This document shows positions 25,901 to 34,360 of a stretch of DNA of 46,116 nucleotides, piece after piece (positions within the stretch are counted from its first letter, which is position 1; each line of letters starts with the position of its first letter). The stretch lies in assembly GCA_947626025.1 (NCBI GenBank), contig CANQQQ010000011.1:1-46116 (forward strand), given 5' to 3'. Made by a program: the position numbers and the translations under genes. This DNA is from an uncultured Clostridia bacterium. GTDB taxonomy: Bacteria > Bacillota > Clostridia > TANB77 > CAG-508. A model generated the notes under the pieces. That model was not told the DNA's origin and did not search any database. It was given only the letters and a program-made list of their open reading frames with translations.

Positions 25901-27894
25901 TTGTTTGTTACTTTTACATTCATTTTTTGTGTAATGCTTGGTGCTGTTTTGTCTACTGTTATATTTGCCTCTATTATTAATGTTGTTCCTTCTACTGATA
26001 ATACATTGTTGAATTTAGTTTGCTCTCCTACTAGATTTATTATTATTACTTTGTTTCCTTCTTTATTTGTTATTATATCTCCTGTTGCTTCTTGTAACTC
26101 GTCATTATATAGTATATTTATTGTTTTTACATCTACTTTTTCTATATATGAAGGTAGTTCTAATTCAATTGTTGGATTTTTGAATAATCTATTTGTTGGG
26201 TTATTTGTTTGTAATGTAACTCTCATTTCTACATTTTTGTTTTCTATTACTGTAGATAATTTACTGTTTTTTATTGAACTTTTTATTTGTAATGTTGGTT
26301 GTACTAAGTCTATTTCTGTACTTACTTTTTCTTCTACTAATGCTTCTCTTCCTGTTATTGATGTTGTTAGTTTATTAATATTGCTTATTATTGTTTTGTT
26401 ATATTCATTAGATTTTATATACTTCTCATTTTCTATTGTTAATACACCGTTTTGTATAGGATTACTTGTTGATATCATTATATTTGAGATTTCATCTTCG
26501 AATGTATATGATGTTGTATCTTTATCTAATGTCGCAACTGTTATACCGTTTGCTATAATTGTTACAGTTCCATCTTCTCCTAAGATTTTTACTAGATTTT
26601 CTCTATTTACTGAAATTTGTTTATAGTATGTTGTTGCTATATATGTATTACCTTGTTCATCTGTATAGTATTCATTGTTTTGATCTATTTCTATATTATT
26701 AACGGCAGGTTTATAACCAATATTCATTTTTATTTCTTGTTTATAATATGTATTATCTGCATTCTCAACTAGCATATATCCTTTTGCGATTTCTTTTTCC
26801 ATATTATTTATTGAGTATGATACAATACTATCAGAAGCTTCTGGCAACTGTAATTCTCCACTTATTTGTGTTTGAATTTCTTTTTCTTCGTTATTGTATA
26901 ATGATAATTTAGAATCTACTGTTAACTGAATTTTGTTTTCCTCAACTTCTGTAATACTATTTTTCATATCTTTTAATGGATAAATTAAGTTTACTAGATA
27001 TTCATCTACTGCATCTTTTACCCAACTAACTTTGTTGTTTTCATCTGCATTGTTAATTGTTCCGATTGTAATTGTATCATCTTTATATATATAGTTTTCT
27101 TCATTAAATGCAGTTCCATCATCCCCATTTGTTGCTTTAGTACTTGATGATGTTACGCTAACACTTTCTGGATCTATTCCAAATAAATTTGGTGCTTGTA
27201 AATTTATTAAAGTGTACTTTATTGGTAATAGATTGTTCTTTACTTTTGATGATATACCTATTTGCAAAAATGCTTTGTTTTCTCCGTTTTCTTCAAACAT
27301 TGCATATTTTATTACTCTTGCACTTATTTCACTTTCTGCATTTTCTGATAAAGCTAAATTAACTATTATTGTTTTTTCTGCTTCAATTGCTTTTCCACTG
27401 TTATTTATAAATGTTCCAGTTAATTTTACTTCTGCATCTTTAGAGAAATTACTTAAATCAAATTTTTCGTCTTTTATTACTTCGATTTGTAGTTCAATTT
27501 CTTTTGTTTCTCCTTTATTTATTTGATTAAGTGTTACTGTATTATTTTCTTCATCTATTGCTTCAACTCCATTTGGTAGTTCTTCGCCTTTTACTAATCT
27601 AAAGTTTGCATTTCTAATTGCTACTACAGCATCTCTTAAGTATCCTGTAGTTACAGATACACTCAAAAATAGCTTTAATTCACTATTATTCATTTCTGTT
27701 ACTTTTTGGTGTGTCTTTATTCCTTCTTCAGAAACGAAATATGCATCAAAGCTTACATCTGTTTTATTGATATTTTTGTCTTGATCTTCATAATTTTCAT
27801 TTATCGCATATGTTGCTAAAAAAATGAAGTTTGCAAATGTTAGTGTGATTACTAGCATCATTGCTATCGCCTTTTTTAGGACTTTCTTTTTCAT
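22975..27894 (-). CDS. Cell-surface protein with DUF11-type and SdrD-B domains and a GPKTG-type anchor
   Basis: 1639 residues, first gene of the second surface operon. Signal peptide 1-30 (KAIAMMLVITLTFANFIFLA). The first ~850 residues are beta-rich without a family I can name. DUF11-like repeats follow near 883 (VREGQVIEYTIKVTNIGTAE), 1050 (IEAGQPIEYILYIDKYGEEN), 1170 (EEDEIVYTIVVKNN) and 1437-1590. An SdrD-B-like domain lies at about 1313-1400 (ISGLAWLDKNSNGIRDLGEE). The C-terminus has GPKTG (about 1606), a TM helix and KKVIKRM. GPKTG resembles the (S/N/P)PxTG signals of class B-type clostridial sortases more than LPxTG. No sortase gene is in the window. AAGGAG precedes the ATG, and a clear promoter lies at 27966-27994. 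It probably forms part of the cell envelope or a surface fibre. Confidence 0.87.
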   Translation of the reverse strand: MKKKVLKKAIAMMLVITLTFANFIFLATYAINENYEDQDKNINKTDVSFDAYFVSEEGIKTHQKVTEMNNSELKLFLSVSVTTGYLRDAVVAIRNANFRLVKGEELPNGVEAIDEENNTVTLNQINKGETKEIELQIEVIKDEKFDLSNFSKDAEVKLTGTFINNSGKAIEAEKTIIVNLALSENAESEISARVIKYAMFEENGENKAFLQIGISSKVKNNLLPIKYTLINLQAPNLFGIDPESVSVTSSSTKATNGDDGTAFNEENYIYKDDTITIGTINNADENNKVSWVKDAVDEYLVNLIYPLKDMKNSITEVEENKIQLTVDSKLSLYNNEEKEIQTQISGELQLPEASDSIVSYSINNMEKEIAKGYMLVENADNTYYKQEIKMNIGYKPAVNNIEIDQNNEYYTDEQGNTYIATTYYKQISVNRENLVKILGEDGTVTIIANGITVATLDKDTTSYTFEDEISNIMISTSNPIQNGVLTIENEKYIKSNEYNKTIISNINKLTTSITGREALVEEKVSTEIDLVQPTLQIKSSIKNSKLSTVIENKNVEMRVTLQTNNPTNRLFKNPTIELELPSYIEKVDVKTINILYNDELQEATGDIITNKEGNKVIIINLVGEQTKFNNVLSVEGTTLIIEANITVDKTAPSITQKMNVKVTNNNEEIVETSSNISYMAPTGIITLNSISGYSDEKEEITSMSGEEETGKIDVAGKSRIATETITIINNYDYTCGDIAILGRTPTEGNKSPLTQKDLGSTFTAKMASNIKAVEGVENNNITVYYSENENATKDLNNNSNNWTTNLSSLDNVKSYLVTINPTMKKGDKIELNYDIEIPEGLSREESTYGIYQVSYTNLDGTLSGATETIQSPIVGLSTGTGPELQVELTADVENGEEVREGQVIEYTIKVTNIGTAETNDIAVEADIPNGSYYTTYELDGTQYVYETDPTVKKYTKTIENLGVGESKEEKFLLTVGNRVEYTVDDFIIRSDFDSDEAYQQARDEFEMDETIKNLNSTTVEVVAKATADDEGKPVVFTSNTMLNEKVKGYFNLRVKQQEIGTIEAGQPIEYILYIDKYGEENPKNVQITCAIPDGLTYSSTRKSDEAINESIDGKTITWNIDELTENETIVLTCKIDEINEDKVISVKIQGTCNEYDGTIESNTQELIVGTPKLEISHSSNNTVGYMTEEDEIVYTIVVKNNSMATAYEVDITDYLSDGISLKSLKYTIGDETKSYTVTGSRANFTRNMPGNSTLIIELTATADMLSDEENERTVSNRFEVTAKNASTISSSVIEHKVNKKQYTVDDNDKVIEKSSISGLAWLDKNSNGIRDLGEELIPQIPVILINEAGKTVASSITDEQGAYMFSNIPVGDYIVAFLYDVANYDVTAYGIGESTKNNDAVTMNVYIEDILTACAATNVINLKANLYNIDLGLVENPKFDLSLTKTLSKVTIQTSAGTTTRDYNDSTLEKVEIQSKYLEGAVVAVEYAIKVTNNGAIPGYASRIVDYLSNTDLKFNSETNVDWYLGTDGNIYNSSLANTLLQPGETATLKLVLTKQITERNTGLTNNTAEIYEAYNDAGLEDYNSTPGNKAQNENDLGQADIIIGPKTGAVLYIGYTIVLLSIMIVAIYVINKKVIKRM

Positions 27895-27965
27895 ATTGGT
27901 TCTCCTTCCATTTTTATTTACCGTTATATAAGTAATATTGTAGATATATTACTCCATATAATATC

Positions 27966-27994
27966 ATTATACTAGATTTTATAACTATTTTCAA
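27966..27994 (-). promoter_or_regulatory. Promoter of the second surface operon
   Basis: Minus strand TTGAAA, 17 bp, TATAAT, about 70 nt upstream of the ATG at 27894. Confidence 0.75.
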
Positions 27995-28334
27995 GCTTTT
28001 TGACTATTTTTTTAAGTTTTTATGTAAATTTTGCCTTTTTTTTCCGTTTTTTTTACTTTTTTCCTTTATTTTTCGCTACGGTTCTTCAATAATCGACAAT
28101 TTATGCCATATTATTAAATCTTTTTAACATTTGTATTATTTTTTTGTAATATTCTTACATCTTTTGGAGTGTAACCTTAGGGAAATATTATTTCTCTAAT
28201 ATAAAATTGTTAATAAAATTTATTCACATATTTGTATTTTATTGAATACTATATCATATATTTATTTAAAGGGAGTGATTAGTGGAATAATTTCTTTTAC
28301 ACTAGATTTACGCCAGAAAGGGATGATTATTTTT
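27995..28334. other. T-rich intergenic region between divergent operons
   Basis: No gene seen. An imperfect dyad TTAGGGAAA-TATTA-TTTCTCTAA (about 28178-28200) could be an operator for the plus-strand trio. I could not settle on a promoter for those genes. The track's TTG start at 28242 has no ribosome binding site. Confidence 0.4.
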
Positions 28335-28466
28335 ATGAATGACAATAATATAGATATGAATAAACTAATGCAGATGCTTTCAAAGATGGATAAAAATCAA
28401 CTTGAAAAAGGGCTTAAACAAGTTCAAAATATGATAAATTCTAAAGATAATAACAATAATAAATAA
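28335..28466 (+). CDS. Small protein of unknown function (first of a three-gene set)
   Basis: 43 residues: MNDNNIDMNKLMQMLSKMDK and then NQLEKGLKQVQNMI plus an Asn/Lys tail. It is predicted to be one amphipathic helix. The upstream extension in the track (from TTG 28242) has a different composition and no ribosome binding site; AAAGGGA ~10 nt before ATG 28335 supports this start. It is followed after 28 bp by the next gene, so they are probably co-transcribed. Similar tiny Met/Lys/Gln-rich helices sit before comparable genes in other clostridia, as I recall; I cannot name a function. Confidence 0.65.
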   Translation: MNDNNIDMNKLMQMLSKMDKNQLEKGLKQVQNMINSKDNNNNK

Positions 28467-28494
28467 TACATAATTTTATAAGGAGGAATAATTG

Positions 28495-28869
28495 ATGGAT
28501 GAAAAAGAGATGGCTGATATGGTTAAAAATATTAGCAATATGATGAATAACGGAAATATTCCTGACGATATAAAAAATATCATTAATAATTTGAAGTCCG
28601 ATAATGCCTCTTCAACCAATAATTCAAGTTCTTCTGAAGACACGACTACTTCTTCTACTAATAATATAGATTTTGAAACAATTCTTAAAATGAAGTCTAT
28701 TTTTGAAAAGATGAATTCAAATGATGACCCACGAGCTAATTTACTACGCTCTTTAAAACCTTATCTAAAAGAAAGTAGAAAGTCTAAAGTTGATCAATAT
28801 ATTCAATTATTTAATATGAGTAAAGTAATGGATATTTTTAAAACAAATGGTGGTGAGAATATAAAATGA
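28495..28869 (+). CDS. Small helical protein of unknown function (second of set)
   Basis: 124 residues, with a strong AGGAGG 8 nt before ATG 28495. The N-terminal helix (MADMVKNISNMMNNGNIPDD) is followed by a Ser/Thr/Asn linker (about 40-60). The C-terminal part, DPRANLLRSLKPYLKESRKS followed by KVDQYIQLFNMSKVMDI, resembles a segment seen in clostridial hypothetical proteins. No TM or signal. It overlaps the next gene by 4 bp (ATGA), so the two are translationally coupled. Function unknown. Confidence 0.8.
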   Translation: MDEKEMADMVKNISNMMNNGNIPDDIKNIINNLKSDNASSTNNSSSSEDTTTSSTNNIDFETILKMKSIFEKMNSNDDPRANLLRSLKPYLKESRKSKVDQYIQLFNMSKVMDIFKTNGGENIK

Positions 28870-29180
28870 TGATGCCATCTTTTCCTTTCTTTAGACCTCC
28901 TATGTATTATAATTCATATAGAAATCCATATTATAATAGTTTTAATCACTCACAATCTCATACTCAAAAAAATACATCAATAAATAGTAATTCTTCCAAT
29001 ATGAAAGAAAATAGTCAAGTTCATAATACCCATATTCAAGATGAACAGTGTTTTGATATTTTTGGTATTCGCCTTTATTTTGATGATATTCTGCTAATAT
29101 GTCTTTTATTTTTTCTATATGAGGAAAATGTTAATGATCAATTATTATTTGTTTCTTTATTGTTGTTACTTTCATCTTAA
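28866..29180 (+). CDS. Small membrane protein of unknown function (third of set)
   Basis: 104 residues. The N-terminus is rich in Pro, Tyr, Asn and Ser (PFFRPPMYYNSYRNPYYNSF), then comes a polar linker. The C-terminal ~40 residues form a hydrophobic hairpin, FGIRLYFDDILLICLLFFLY and QLLFVSLLLLLSS. The conserved-looking end suggests membrane attachment with the N-terminus as a flexible arm, perhaps binding the two preceding products. It is followed by a clear terminator. Confidence 0.75.
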   Translation: MMMPSFPFFRPPMYYNSYRNPYYNSFNHSQSHTQKNTSINSNSSNMKENSQVHNTHIQDEQCFDIFGIRLYFDDILLICLLFFLYEENVNDQLLFVSLLLLLSS

Positions 29181-29189
29181 TATGAAAAA

Positions 29190-29215
29190 ACAAAGCAGTC
29201 TTTGACTGCTTTTGT
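29190..29215 (+). terminator. Terminator of the three-gene set
   Basis: ACAAAGCAGTC-TTT-GACTGCTTTTGT forms a 10-11 bp stem with a 3-nt loop, 10 bp past the stop, followed by TTG. The U tract is partly inside the stem. Confidence 0.75.
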
Positions 29216-29360
29216 TGCTAATTTGATTTTATAAATGAAAATTTAAAATAAATAACAATTCTAATATTTTATCTAATAATAATTGTCTATCATTTAAGAA
29301 TAATTTACGCTTATTTGGTTTTCGATAATCTTATTATGTAATTGGTTTTTGCCATTCTAA

Positions 29361-29747
29361 TTATTCTAATATTATTTTATTACCTTTTATATATGCTCTC
29401 CTTTTTATGCTTTTTTCTTCATTTTCGTTTTCTTCTTTCTCCATTTCTCTAACTATATCTGCAATTCTTATTTGTGGTGCATCAATTTCATTTGCTACAA
29501 TTATTGCTTCTCTATTTCCGTTTGCACCAGCATGAGCAAGCCCTCTTATTACACCTAATACTATTACATTTTCTCCTGATATTACTTCTGCTCCTGCTTT
29601 TATATCACCTAGTACTATTATTGTTCCTTCATGCTCTAATTTACTTCCACATCTTAATGAACCATCATAAATTTTTGCATTTGTTTCTTCTATTTTTTGC
29701 CTAAATGTCTGTTCAATACTGTGTAATCCTAATTCATTTTCTTTCAT
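29361..29747 (-). CDS. minC: Short MinC-like septum-site protein (C-terminal domain only)
   Basis: 128 residues. Residues ~25-100 fit the MinC C-terminal beta-helix: IYDGSLRCGSKLEHEGTIIV, LGDIKAGAEVISGENVIVLG, GLAHAGANG and PQIRIADI. Canonical MinC (~210-230 aa) has an extra N-terminal domain that blocks FtsZ assembly; here only ~24 residues precede the helix. The preceding gene ends 46 bp upstream and AAAGGAG precedes the ATG, so no missing exon-like piece is hidden there. minC commonly follows the mre genes in Firmicutes, but minD, which should come next, is absent. The tail after residue 100 is Glu/Lys-rich. It may localise by binding MinD or membrane proteins without the FtsZ-inhibiting part. 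Confidence 0.85.
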   Translation of the reverse strand: MKENELGLHSIEQTFRQKIEETNAKIYDGSLRCGSKLEHEGTIIVLGDIKAGAEVISGENVIVLGVIRGLAHAGANGNREAIIVANEIDAPQIRIADIVREMEKEENENEEKSIKRRAYIKGNKIILE

Positions 29748-29792
29748 AGTTATACTCCTTTTTCCTATTATTTTTTATTGACAATATATTAC

Positions 29793-31880
29793 TTATCTCT
29801 GTTGTTCTGTGTATGGTCTGGCTGTTACATCTTCTATTATGTCTTCCTCATTCATTCCAAAGTATTGTGCTATTATGTCTCTTGCTGAATATGCTGCATA
29901 ACTTCCTGTTCCTCCACCTTCTATTATTACTGCTATTGCGATCTCTGGTTCGTCATATGGTGCAAATCCAACAAACCATGCATTTGTTGGTCCAGCATTT
30001 GTTTGTGCAGAACCTGTCTTTCCTCCTATTTTGAACCCAAAATTTCTAAATACTGAATATGCAGTTCCTCCAGTTTCACTTGTAACGTCTTTCATTCCTT
30101 CTAATATAGCATCTATATATTCTTGTGAAATTTCTAAATTTTCTGATTGATCATTTGTATCTCCTAATATTTGCCTTGTGTATTCTTGTATTTCTGCTTT
30201 TGATACTTCTGTTCCATATGATGTTTTTATTGTTTTTACTATTGTTGGAGAAATTCTATTTCCTCCATTTACTAATGTGCTTACATATTTTGCCATTTGT
30301 ATTGGTGTAAAAGCGTGATCTCCTTGACCTATTGAAGCATTTAATGTAAGCCCTACAGACCATTGTTCTTTTCTTAGTGCCATTGCTACTTCTGGACTTG
30401 CTATAGTACCTGCTGCTTCACTTGGAAGTTCTATTCCTGTTTTTACTCCTAGACCAAAATATTTTGCATATCTTGCTATCTGTTCTATTCCTGTTCTATA
30501 TCCTGCTTCATAGAAAAAATAGTTACACGAATGTTTTAGTGCATCTGTTACATTTAAATATCCATGTACACTTCTTTTTTGATTATACAACCAACATGCT
30601 GGATGATGTCCTAATGGATATGGTCCAGAATCATTTATTTTTTCTTTTATTCCTATTTTTCCTTCTTGTAAAGAAGATATTGCTGTTAGCATCTTAAATG
30701 TTGAACCTGGTGCATATGTTCCACTTATAGCTCTATTGAATTCAGATGCCCCTTCTCCTAATCCTTTTCCAGATGCCATATCACTTGGACTAAATTCCGG
30801 ATTACTTGCCATTGCTAAGACTTCTCCGTTTTTTACATTCATTACAACAATTGCTCCTGCTGTAGCGTCATACTTTTTTCCTCCAGAATAACCGGTAGTT
30901 CTAATTGTGTTAATTGTGTCAGCTAGCGCTTTTTCTGTTACTGCTTGTAAGTTCGCATCTAATGTTAATACAAGTGTAGATCCTTGTATTGCTTCTTCTG
31001 CTATATTTTCATTTGTGATTGTTCCATCAACGTCCATATCTATTTGTCTTATTCCATTAGTTCCTTTTAGATATTTCTCAAAAAGATTTTCAACTCCTGT
31101 TTTTCCTATATAATCATTTATTGAATATCCTTCACTTTTTTTCTCATTATATTCTTTTTCGTTTATTCTACCAATATATCCTAATACATGTGAAGCTAAG
31201 TTTCCGTTTGGATATGTTCTAGTAGCTTTTGTGACTATTGTTAGTCCTCCTACATAATCATTTAATTCTGAGAAGTTACTAACACTTGCCTCACTAATAT
31301 TATCTGCTATTGATATTGATCTTGTAGAACTATAACCTTCTGTTGTTATTCTATATCTTATTCCTATTATTTTTCTTGCATCTTCTACACTATAATTTGT
31401 CACTTCATATCTATCTCTAAAATAATTAAATGCATCTTCTGCAGTCGCATTGCTATCTAACTTGTACGTCTTTTTCCAAGATTTAAGTTTTTCTTCGTCT
31501 TTAATTGTAAATTCAAATGGATTTATATTTATTGGAAATGTGTCTATGTATGAGTCTCCATTTTTTTCTAGTATTGCAATTATATTTAATATTGTTTGAT
31601 TTAATGTTTCATTATCTGAGTTTGTTTTATATAGTTCTGCACTATACCCTAAATCTACTGTTGCTAATAAATTTCCACTACTATCTGTTATATTACCTCT
31701 TGCTGCATATAGTGTACTTTCTCTAGTTAGACGTATGTTTGAAGTTTCTCTATATTCTGCTCCATTTATTATCTGGAGGCTAAATAATCTTAATAATAGT
31801 ATTATACCAAATATATATATTATAAAAGTTAATATATTAAATCGTAATCTTGTATTTGGTTGTTTTATGTATATGTTCAT
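29793..31880 (-). CDS. mrdA: Penicillin-binding protein 2 (elongation transpeptidase)
   Basis: 695 residues, a class B PBP that cross-links peptidoglycan during cell elongation with MreBCD and RodA. One TM helix at about 14-36 (ILTFIIYIFGIILLLRLFSL), then the dimerisation domain with the ARGNITDSSG box. The catalytic motifs are STFK (Ser393; GTYAPGSTFKMLTAI), SCN (KHSCNYFF) and KTG (GGKTGSAQT). It lies 28 bp after mreD, with AAAGGAGG before the ATG. The order mreBCD-pbp2 is common in Firmicutes. Full length, with nothing missing. Confidence 0.96.
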   Translation of the reverse strand: MNIYIKQPNTRLRFNILTFIIYIFGIILLLRLFSLQIINGAEYRETSNIRLTRESTLYAARGNITDSSGNLLATVDLGYSAELYKTNSDNETLNQTILNIIAILEKNGDSYIDTFPININPFEFTIKDEEKLKSWKKTYKLDSNATAEDAFNYFRDRYEVTNYSVEDARKIIGIRYRITTEGYSSTRSISIADNISEASVSNFSELNDYVGGLTIVTKATRTYPNGNLASHVLGYIGRINEKEYNEKKSEGYSINDYIGKTGVENLFEKYLKGTNGIRQIDMDVDGTITNENIAEEAIQGSTLVLTLDANLQAVTEKALADTINTIRTTGYSGGKKYDATAGAIVVMNVKNGEVLAMASNPEFSPSDMASGKGLGEGASEFNRAISGTYAPGSTFKMLTAISSLQEGKIGIKEKINDSGPYPLGHHPACWLYNQKRSVHGYLNVTDALKHSCNYFFYEAGYRTGIEQIARYAKYFGLGVKTGIELPSEAAGTIASPEVAMALRKEQWSVGLTLNASIGQGDHAFTPIQMAKYVSTLVNGGNRISPTIVKTIKTSYGTEVSKAEIQEYTRQILGDTNDQSENLEISQEYIDAILEGMKDVTSETGGTAYSVFRNFGFKIGGKTGSAQTNAGPTNAWFVGFAPYDEPEIAIAVIIEGGGTGSYAAYSARDIIAQYFGMNEEDIIEDVTARPYTEQQR

Positions 31881-31908
31881 TTATGCCTCCTTTCTTTATT
31901 TGTATTTT

Positions 31909-32445
31909 TTAAAAATATCTTGTTAATATATTACTTTCTTTAAATGTTCCTTCTATAAAGTATCCTGCTTTTCTTATTATTGGATATATAATTACTGTTA
32001 TTATAACATTATAGATTACCTCTATAACTAATGTTTTGATTAGTATTCCGATTTCTACAATGTTGTATGATAATACTATGCTTTGAATTACATATAATGC
32101 TACTTCATATATTATTGTTGCTATCATTACCATAGTCATTATCATAACTCTACTGTCTTTTGAAAAGTTTTTATCTATGTATCCCCCTATTAACCCTATT
32201 ATTCCAAGCATTACTGATGATATTCCTATGTTTCTACCAATTAATGCATCTAAGAAAAATCCATATATTATTCCAAAACATAATCCATATTTTCTCCCCA
32301 GAAATAATCCTATAAATAGTGCTAATATTATAAATAAATTTGGCTTTATTCCTGCTATATTGAACCAATTAAAAAAGTTTGATTGAAGGAAATATATTAC
32401 GAAAAATATTAAAATTAGAAATATTACTATTAGCGTTCTTTTCAT
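31909..32445 (-). CDS. mreD: Rod-shape-determining membrane protein MreD
   Basis: 178 residues, about the family's normal size, with around five to six TM helices (IVIFLILIFFVIYFL; LFIILALFIGLFLG; SVMLGIIGLIGGYI; VIYNVIITVIIYPII). The segment GRKYGLCFGIIYGFFLDAL matches the conserved G..xG...Gf..Dl motif of MreD. It sits 18 bp after mreC, with AAGGAGG before the ATG. It should work with MreC in the elongasome. Confidence 0.93.
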   Translation of the reverse strand: MKRTLIVIFLILIFFVIYFLQSNFFNWFNIAGIKPNLFIILALFIGLFLGRKYGLCFGIIYGFFLDALIGRNIGISSVMLGIIGLIGGYIDKNFSKDSRVMIMTMVMIATIIYEVALYVIQSIVLSYNIVEIGILIKTLVIEVIYNVIITVIIYPIIRKAGYFIEGTFKESNILTRYF

Positions 32446-32463
32446 TTATATTCCTCCTTCTTT

Positions 32464-33276
32464 TTAATTTACAATTACTAGTACTGTTTCTAATTTGTTA
32501 AAATCTACTGCTGGTGTTATGGTTGCATATCTATCTGTTATGTTTTTTGTGTTTTCTATTTTACTAACGGTTCCTACCATTATTCCTTTTGGATAAATTC
32601 CTCCCATTCCTGAGGTGCACACTGTATCATTTTCTAATATTTCTGCGCTTGTAGATATATATGTTGCTCTTAAATTATTTGTTTCTAGAGTTCCTTTACA
32701 AATAGCTGTGTCCCCTGTTGATCCAAATGTTATACTTATTGCACTTGATGGATCTATTATTGTCTGAACTTTTGCAGTGTTTTTTGTTACAGATATTACA
32801 TGTCCTACTAGTCCTTTATCTGCTATTACTATCATATTTTCAGCAATTCCATCTTCTGTGCCAACATTAATTATGAATGTTGCACTATAATTACTTGTAT
32901 CTTTGTTTATGATATATGCTGGAATTGTTGTATATGATGTGTATTTTTCTGTAAGTTCCAAATATTCTTTTAGTGTTGCATTTTGTGCTTTTATTATTTC
33001 TAATTCTCTTAATTGTTGCTCTAGCTCACTATTCTCTTGTTTTAATTTTTCATTTTCATCGCTTAATTGTTCTATGTTCGTAAAAAAGCTTGTGTTTCCT
33101 GCTATTCCGTTCTTTAAATATGTGTATCCATTTTGTATTGGCATAACAATAGCATTTATAGCATTTCCTAAATAAGAAACACTACTTAATTCAGTATTTG
33201 ATAATACAACTAGTAATACTAATATTACTATAGTTATAATTATTCCTATTGCTCCACCTTTTTTATTGTTATACAT
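32464..33276 (-). CDS. mreC: Rod-shape-determining protein MreC
   Basis: 270 residues. TM helix at about 10-26 (IIITIVILVLLVVLS), then a coiled coil at about 68-108 (NIEQLSDENEKLKQENSELE). The beta-barrel domain is typical of MreC: AYIINKDTSNYSATFIINVG, DKGLVGHVISV, AKVQTIIDPSSAISI, CTSGMGGIYPKGIMVGTV. It links PBP2 to MreB/MreD outside the membrane. It follows mreB after 37 bp. Confidence 0.95.
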   Translation of the reverse strand: MYNNKKGGAIGIIITIVILVLLVVLSNTELSSVSYLGNAINAIVMPIQNGYTYLKNGIAGNTSFFTNIEQLSDENEKLKQENSELEQQLRELEIIKAQNATLKEYLELTEKYTSYTTIPAYIINKDTSNYSATFIINVGTEDGIAENMIVIADKGLVGHVISVTKNTAKVQTIIDPSSAISITFGSTGDTAICKGTLETNNLRATYISTSAEILENDTVCTSGMGGIYPKGIMVGTVSKIENTKNITDRYATITPAVDFNKLETVLVIVN

Positions 33277-33313
33277 ATATTTATCCCTTCTTTATAATTT
33301 TTTGTTAAATATC

Positions 33314-34360
33314 TTATCTATTTTTTCTAGCATTTATCAGTACTGTCCTTAATTGCTCTAAGTCTTCTATCGTTTTTCCAGTTCCTTTTACGACACATTC
33401 TAATGGATCGTCTGCTACATATGATGGCATTCCTGTTTTCATTGTTACTAATTTGTCTAAATTTTCAATTAGTGCTCCTCCTCCTGCAAGTACAATTCCT
33501 TTTTCCATTATATCTGATGCAAGTTCTGGAGGTGTTTTTTCTAATGAAGATTTTATTACTTCTATTATTTCGTTTATAGATGGTTCCATTGCTTCTTTTA
33601 CTTGTGATGATGTTAATACACAAGATCCAGGAAGTCCTGTACTTAAATCTCTTCCTATTACTTCCATTGTTTTTTCCGTCATGAGTGGAAGTGCACAACC
33701 AATTTCTTTTTTTACTTGCTCTGCTGTTGTTTCTCCTATTAATATATTTTGTGTCTTTTTTACATAGTCTACAATATCGTTATTTAGTTCATCACCTGCA
33801 ACTCTTAATGAACTACTGTTTACTATTCCTCCTAATGATATAACTGCTACTTCTGTTGTTCCTCCTCCAATGTCTACAATTATGCTTCCACTAGGTGCTG
33901 CTACGTCTATTCCAGCTCCTATTGCTGCTGCCATTGGTTCTTCTATTAGATATACTTCTTTTGCTCCAGCATGCATTACTGCTTCTTCTACGGCTCTTTC
34001 TTCAACTTCCGTAATTCCTGATGGAACTCCAACAACTACTTTTGGTCTACCTGCATTATATCTACTTGATACTTTTGTTATTAAATTTTTTAATAATAAT
34101 TGTGTTGCTTTAAAGTCCGCAATTACCCCATCTTTAAGTGGTCTAACTGCTCTTATTTCATTTGGCGTTCTTCCTAGCATTTCTTTTGCATCAAGACCTG
34201 TAGCTAGTATGTTATCAGTTTTTGTATTAATTGCAACAACTGATGGTTCATTAAGTACTATACCTTTTCCTTTAACCGTCACTAATATATTAGCCGTACC
34301 TAAGTCTATCCCCATGTCTTTTGAACCTAATTTAAAAAAGTTTCTGCTTTTATTTTTCAT
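33314..34360 (-). CDS. mreB: Actin-like cell-shape protein MreB
   Basis: 348 residues, an ATP-dependent filament former that guides lateral wall synthesis. ATPase signatures: GIDLGTANILVTVKGKGIV (phosphate 1), IVDIGGGTTEVAVISLGGIV (phosphate 2), and GIVLAGGGALIENLD (adenosine). LIEEPMAAAIGAG is present too. Family length is normal. Its ATG overlaps the radC stop by 4 bp (ATGA), so the two are translationally coupled. Confidence 0.97.
   Translation of the reverse strand: MKNKSRNFFKLGSKDMGIDLGTANILVTVKGKGIVLNEPSVVAINTKTDNILATGLDAKEMLGRTPNEIRAVRPLKDGVIADFKATQLLLKNLITKVSSRYNAGRPKVVVGVPSGITEVEERAVEEAVMHAGAKEVYLIEEPMAAAIGAGIDVAAPSGSIIVDIGGGTTEVAVISLGGIVNSSSLRVAGDELNNDIVDYVKKTQNILIGETTAEQVKKEIGCALPLMTEKTMEVIGRDLSTGLPGSCVLTSSQVKEAMEPSINEIIEVIKSSLEKTPPELASDIMEKGIVLAGGGALIENLDKLVTMKTGMPSYVADDPLECVVKGTGKTIEDLEQLRTVLINARKNR

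Noticed and set aside
25868-26626. 252-aa plus-strand ORF opposite the DUF11 protein
   Set aside because: Long only because the codon use of the minus-strand gene avoids stops in that frame; the product is low-complexity Ser/Val/Ile/Phe with no ribosome binding site.
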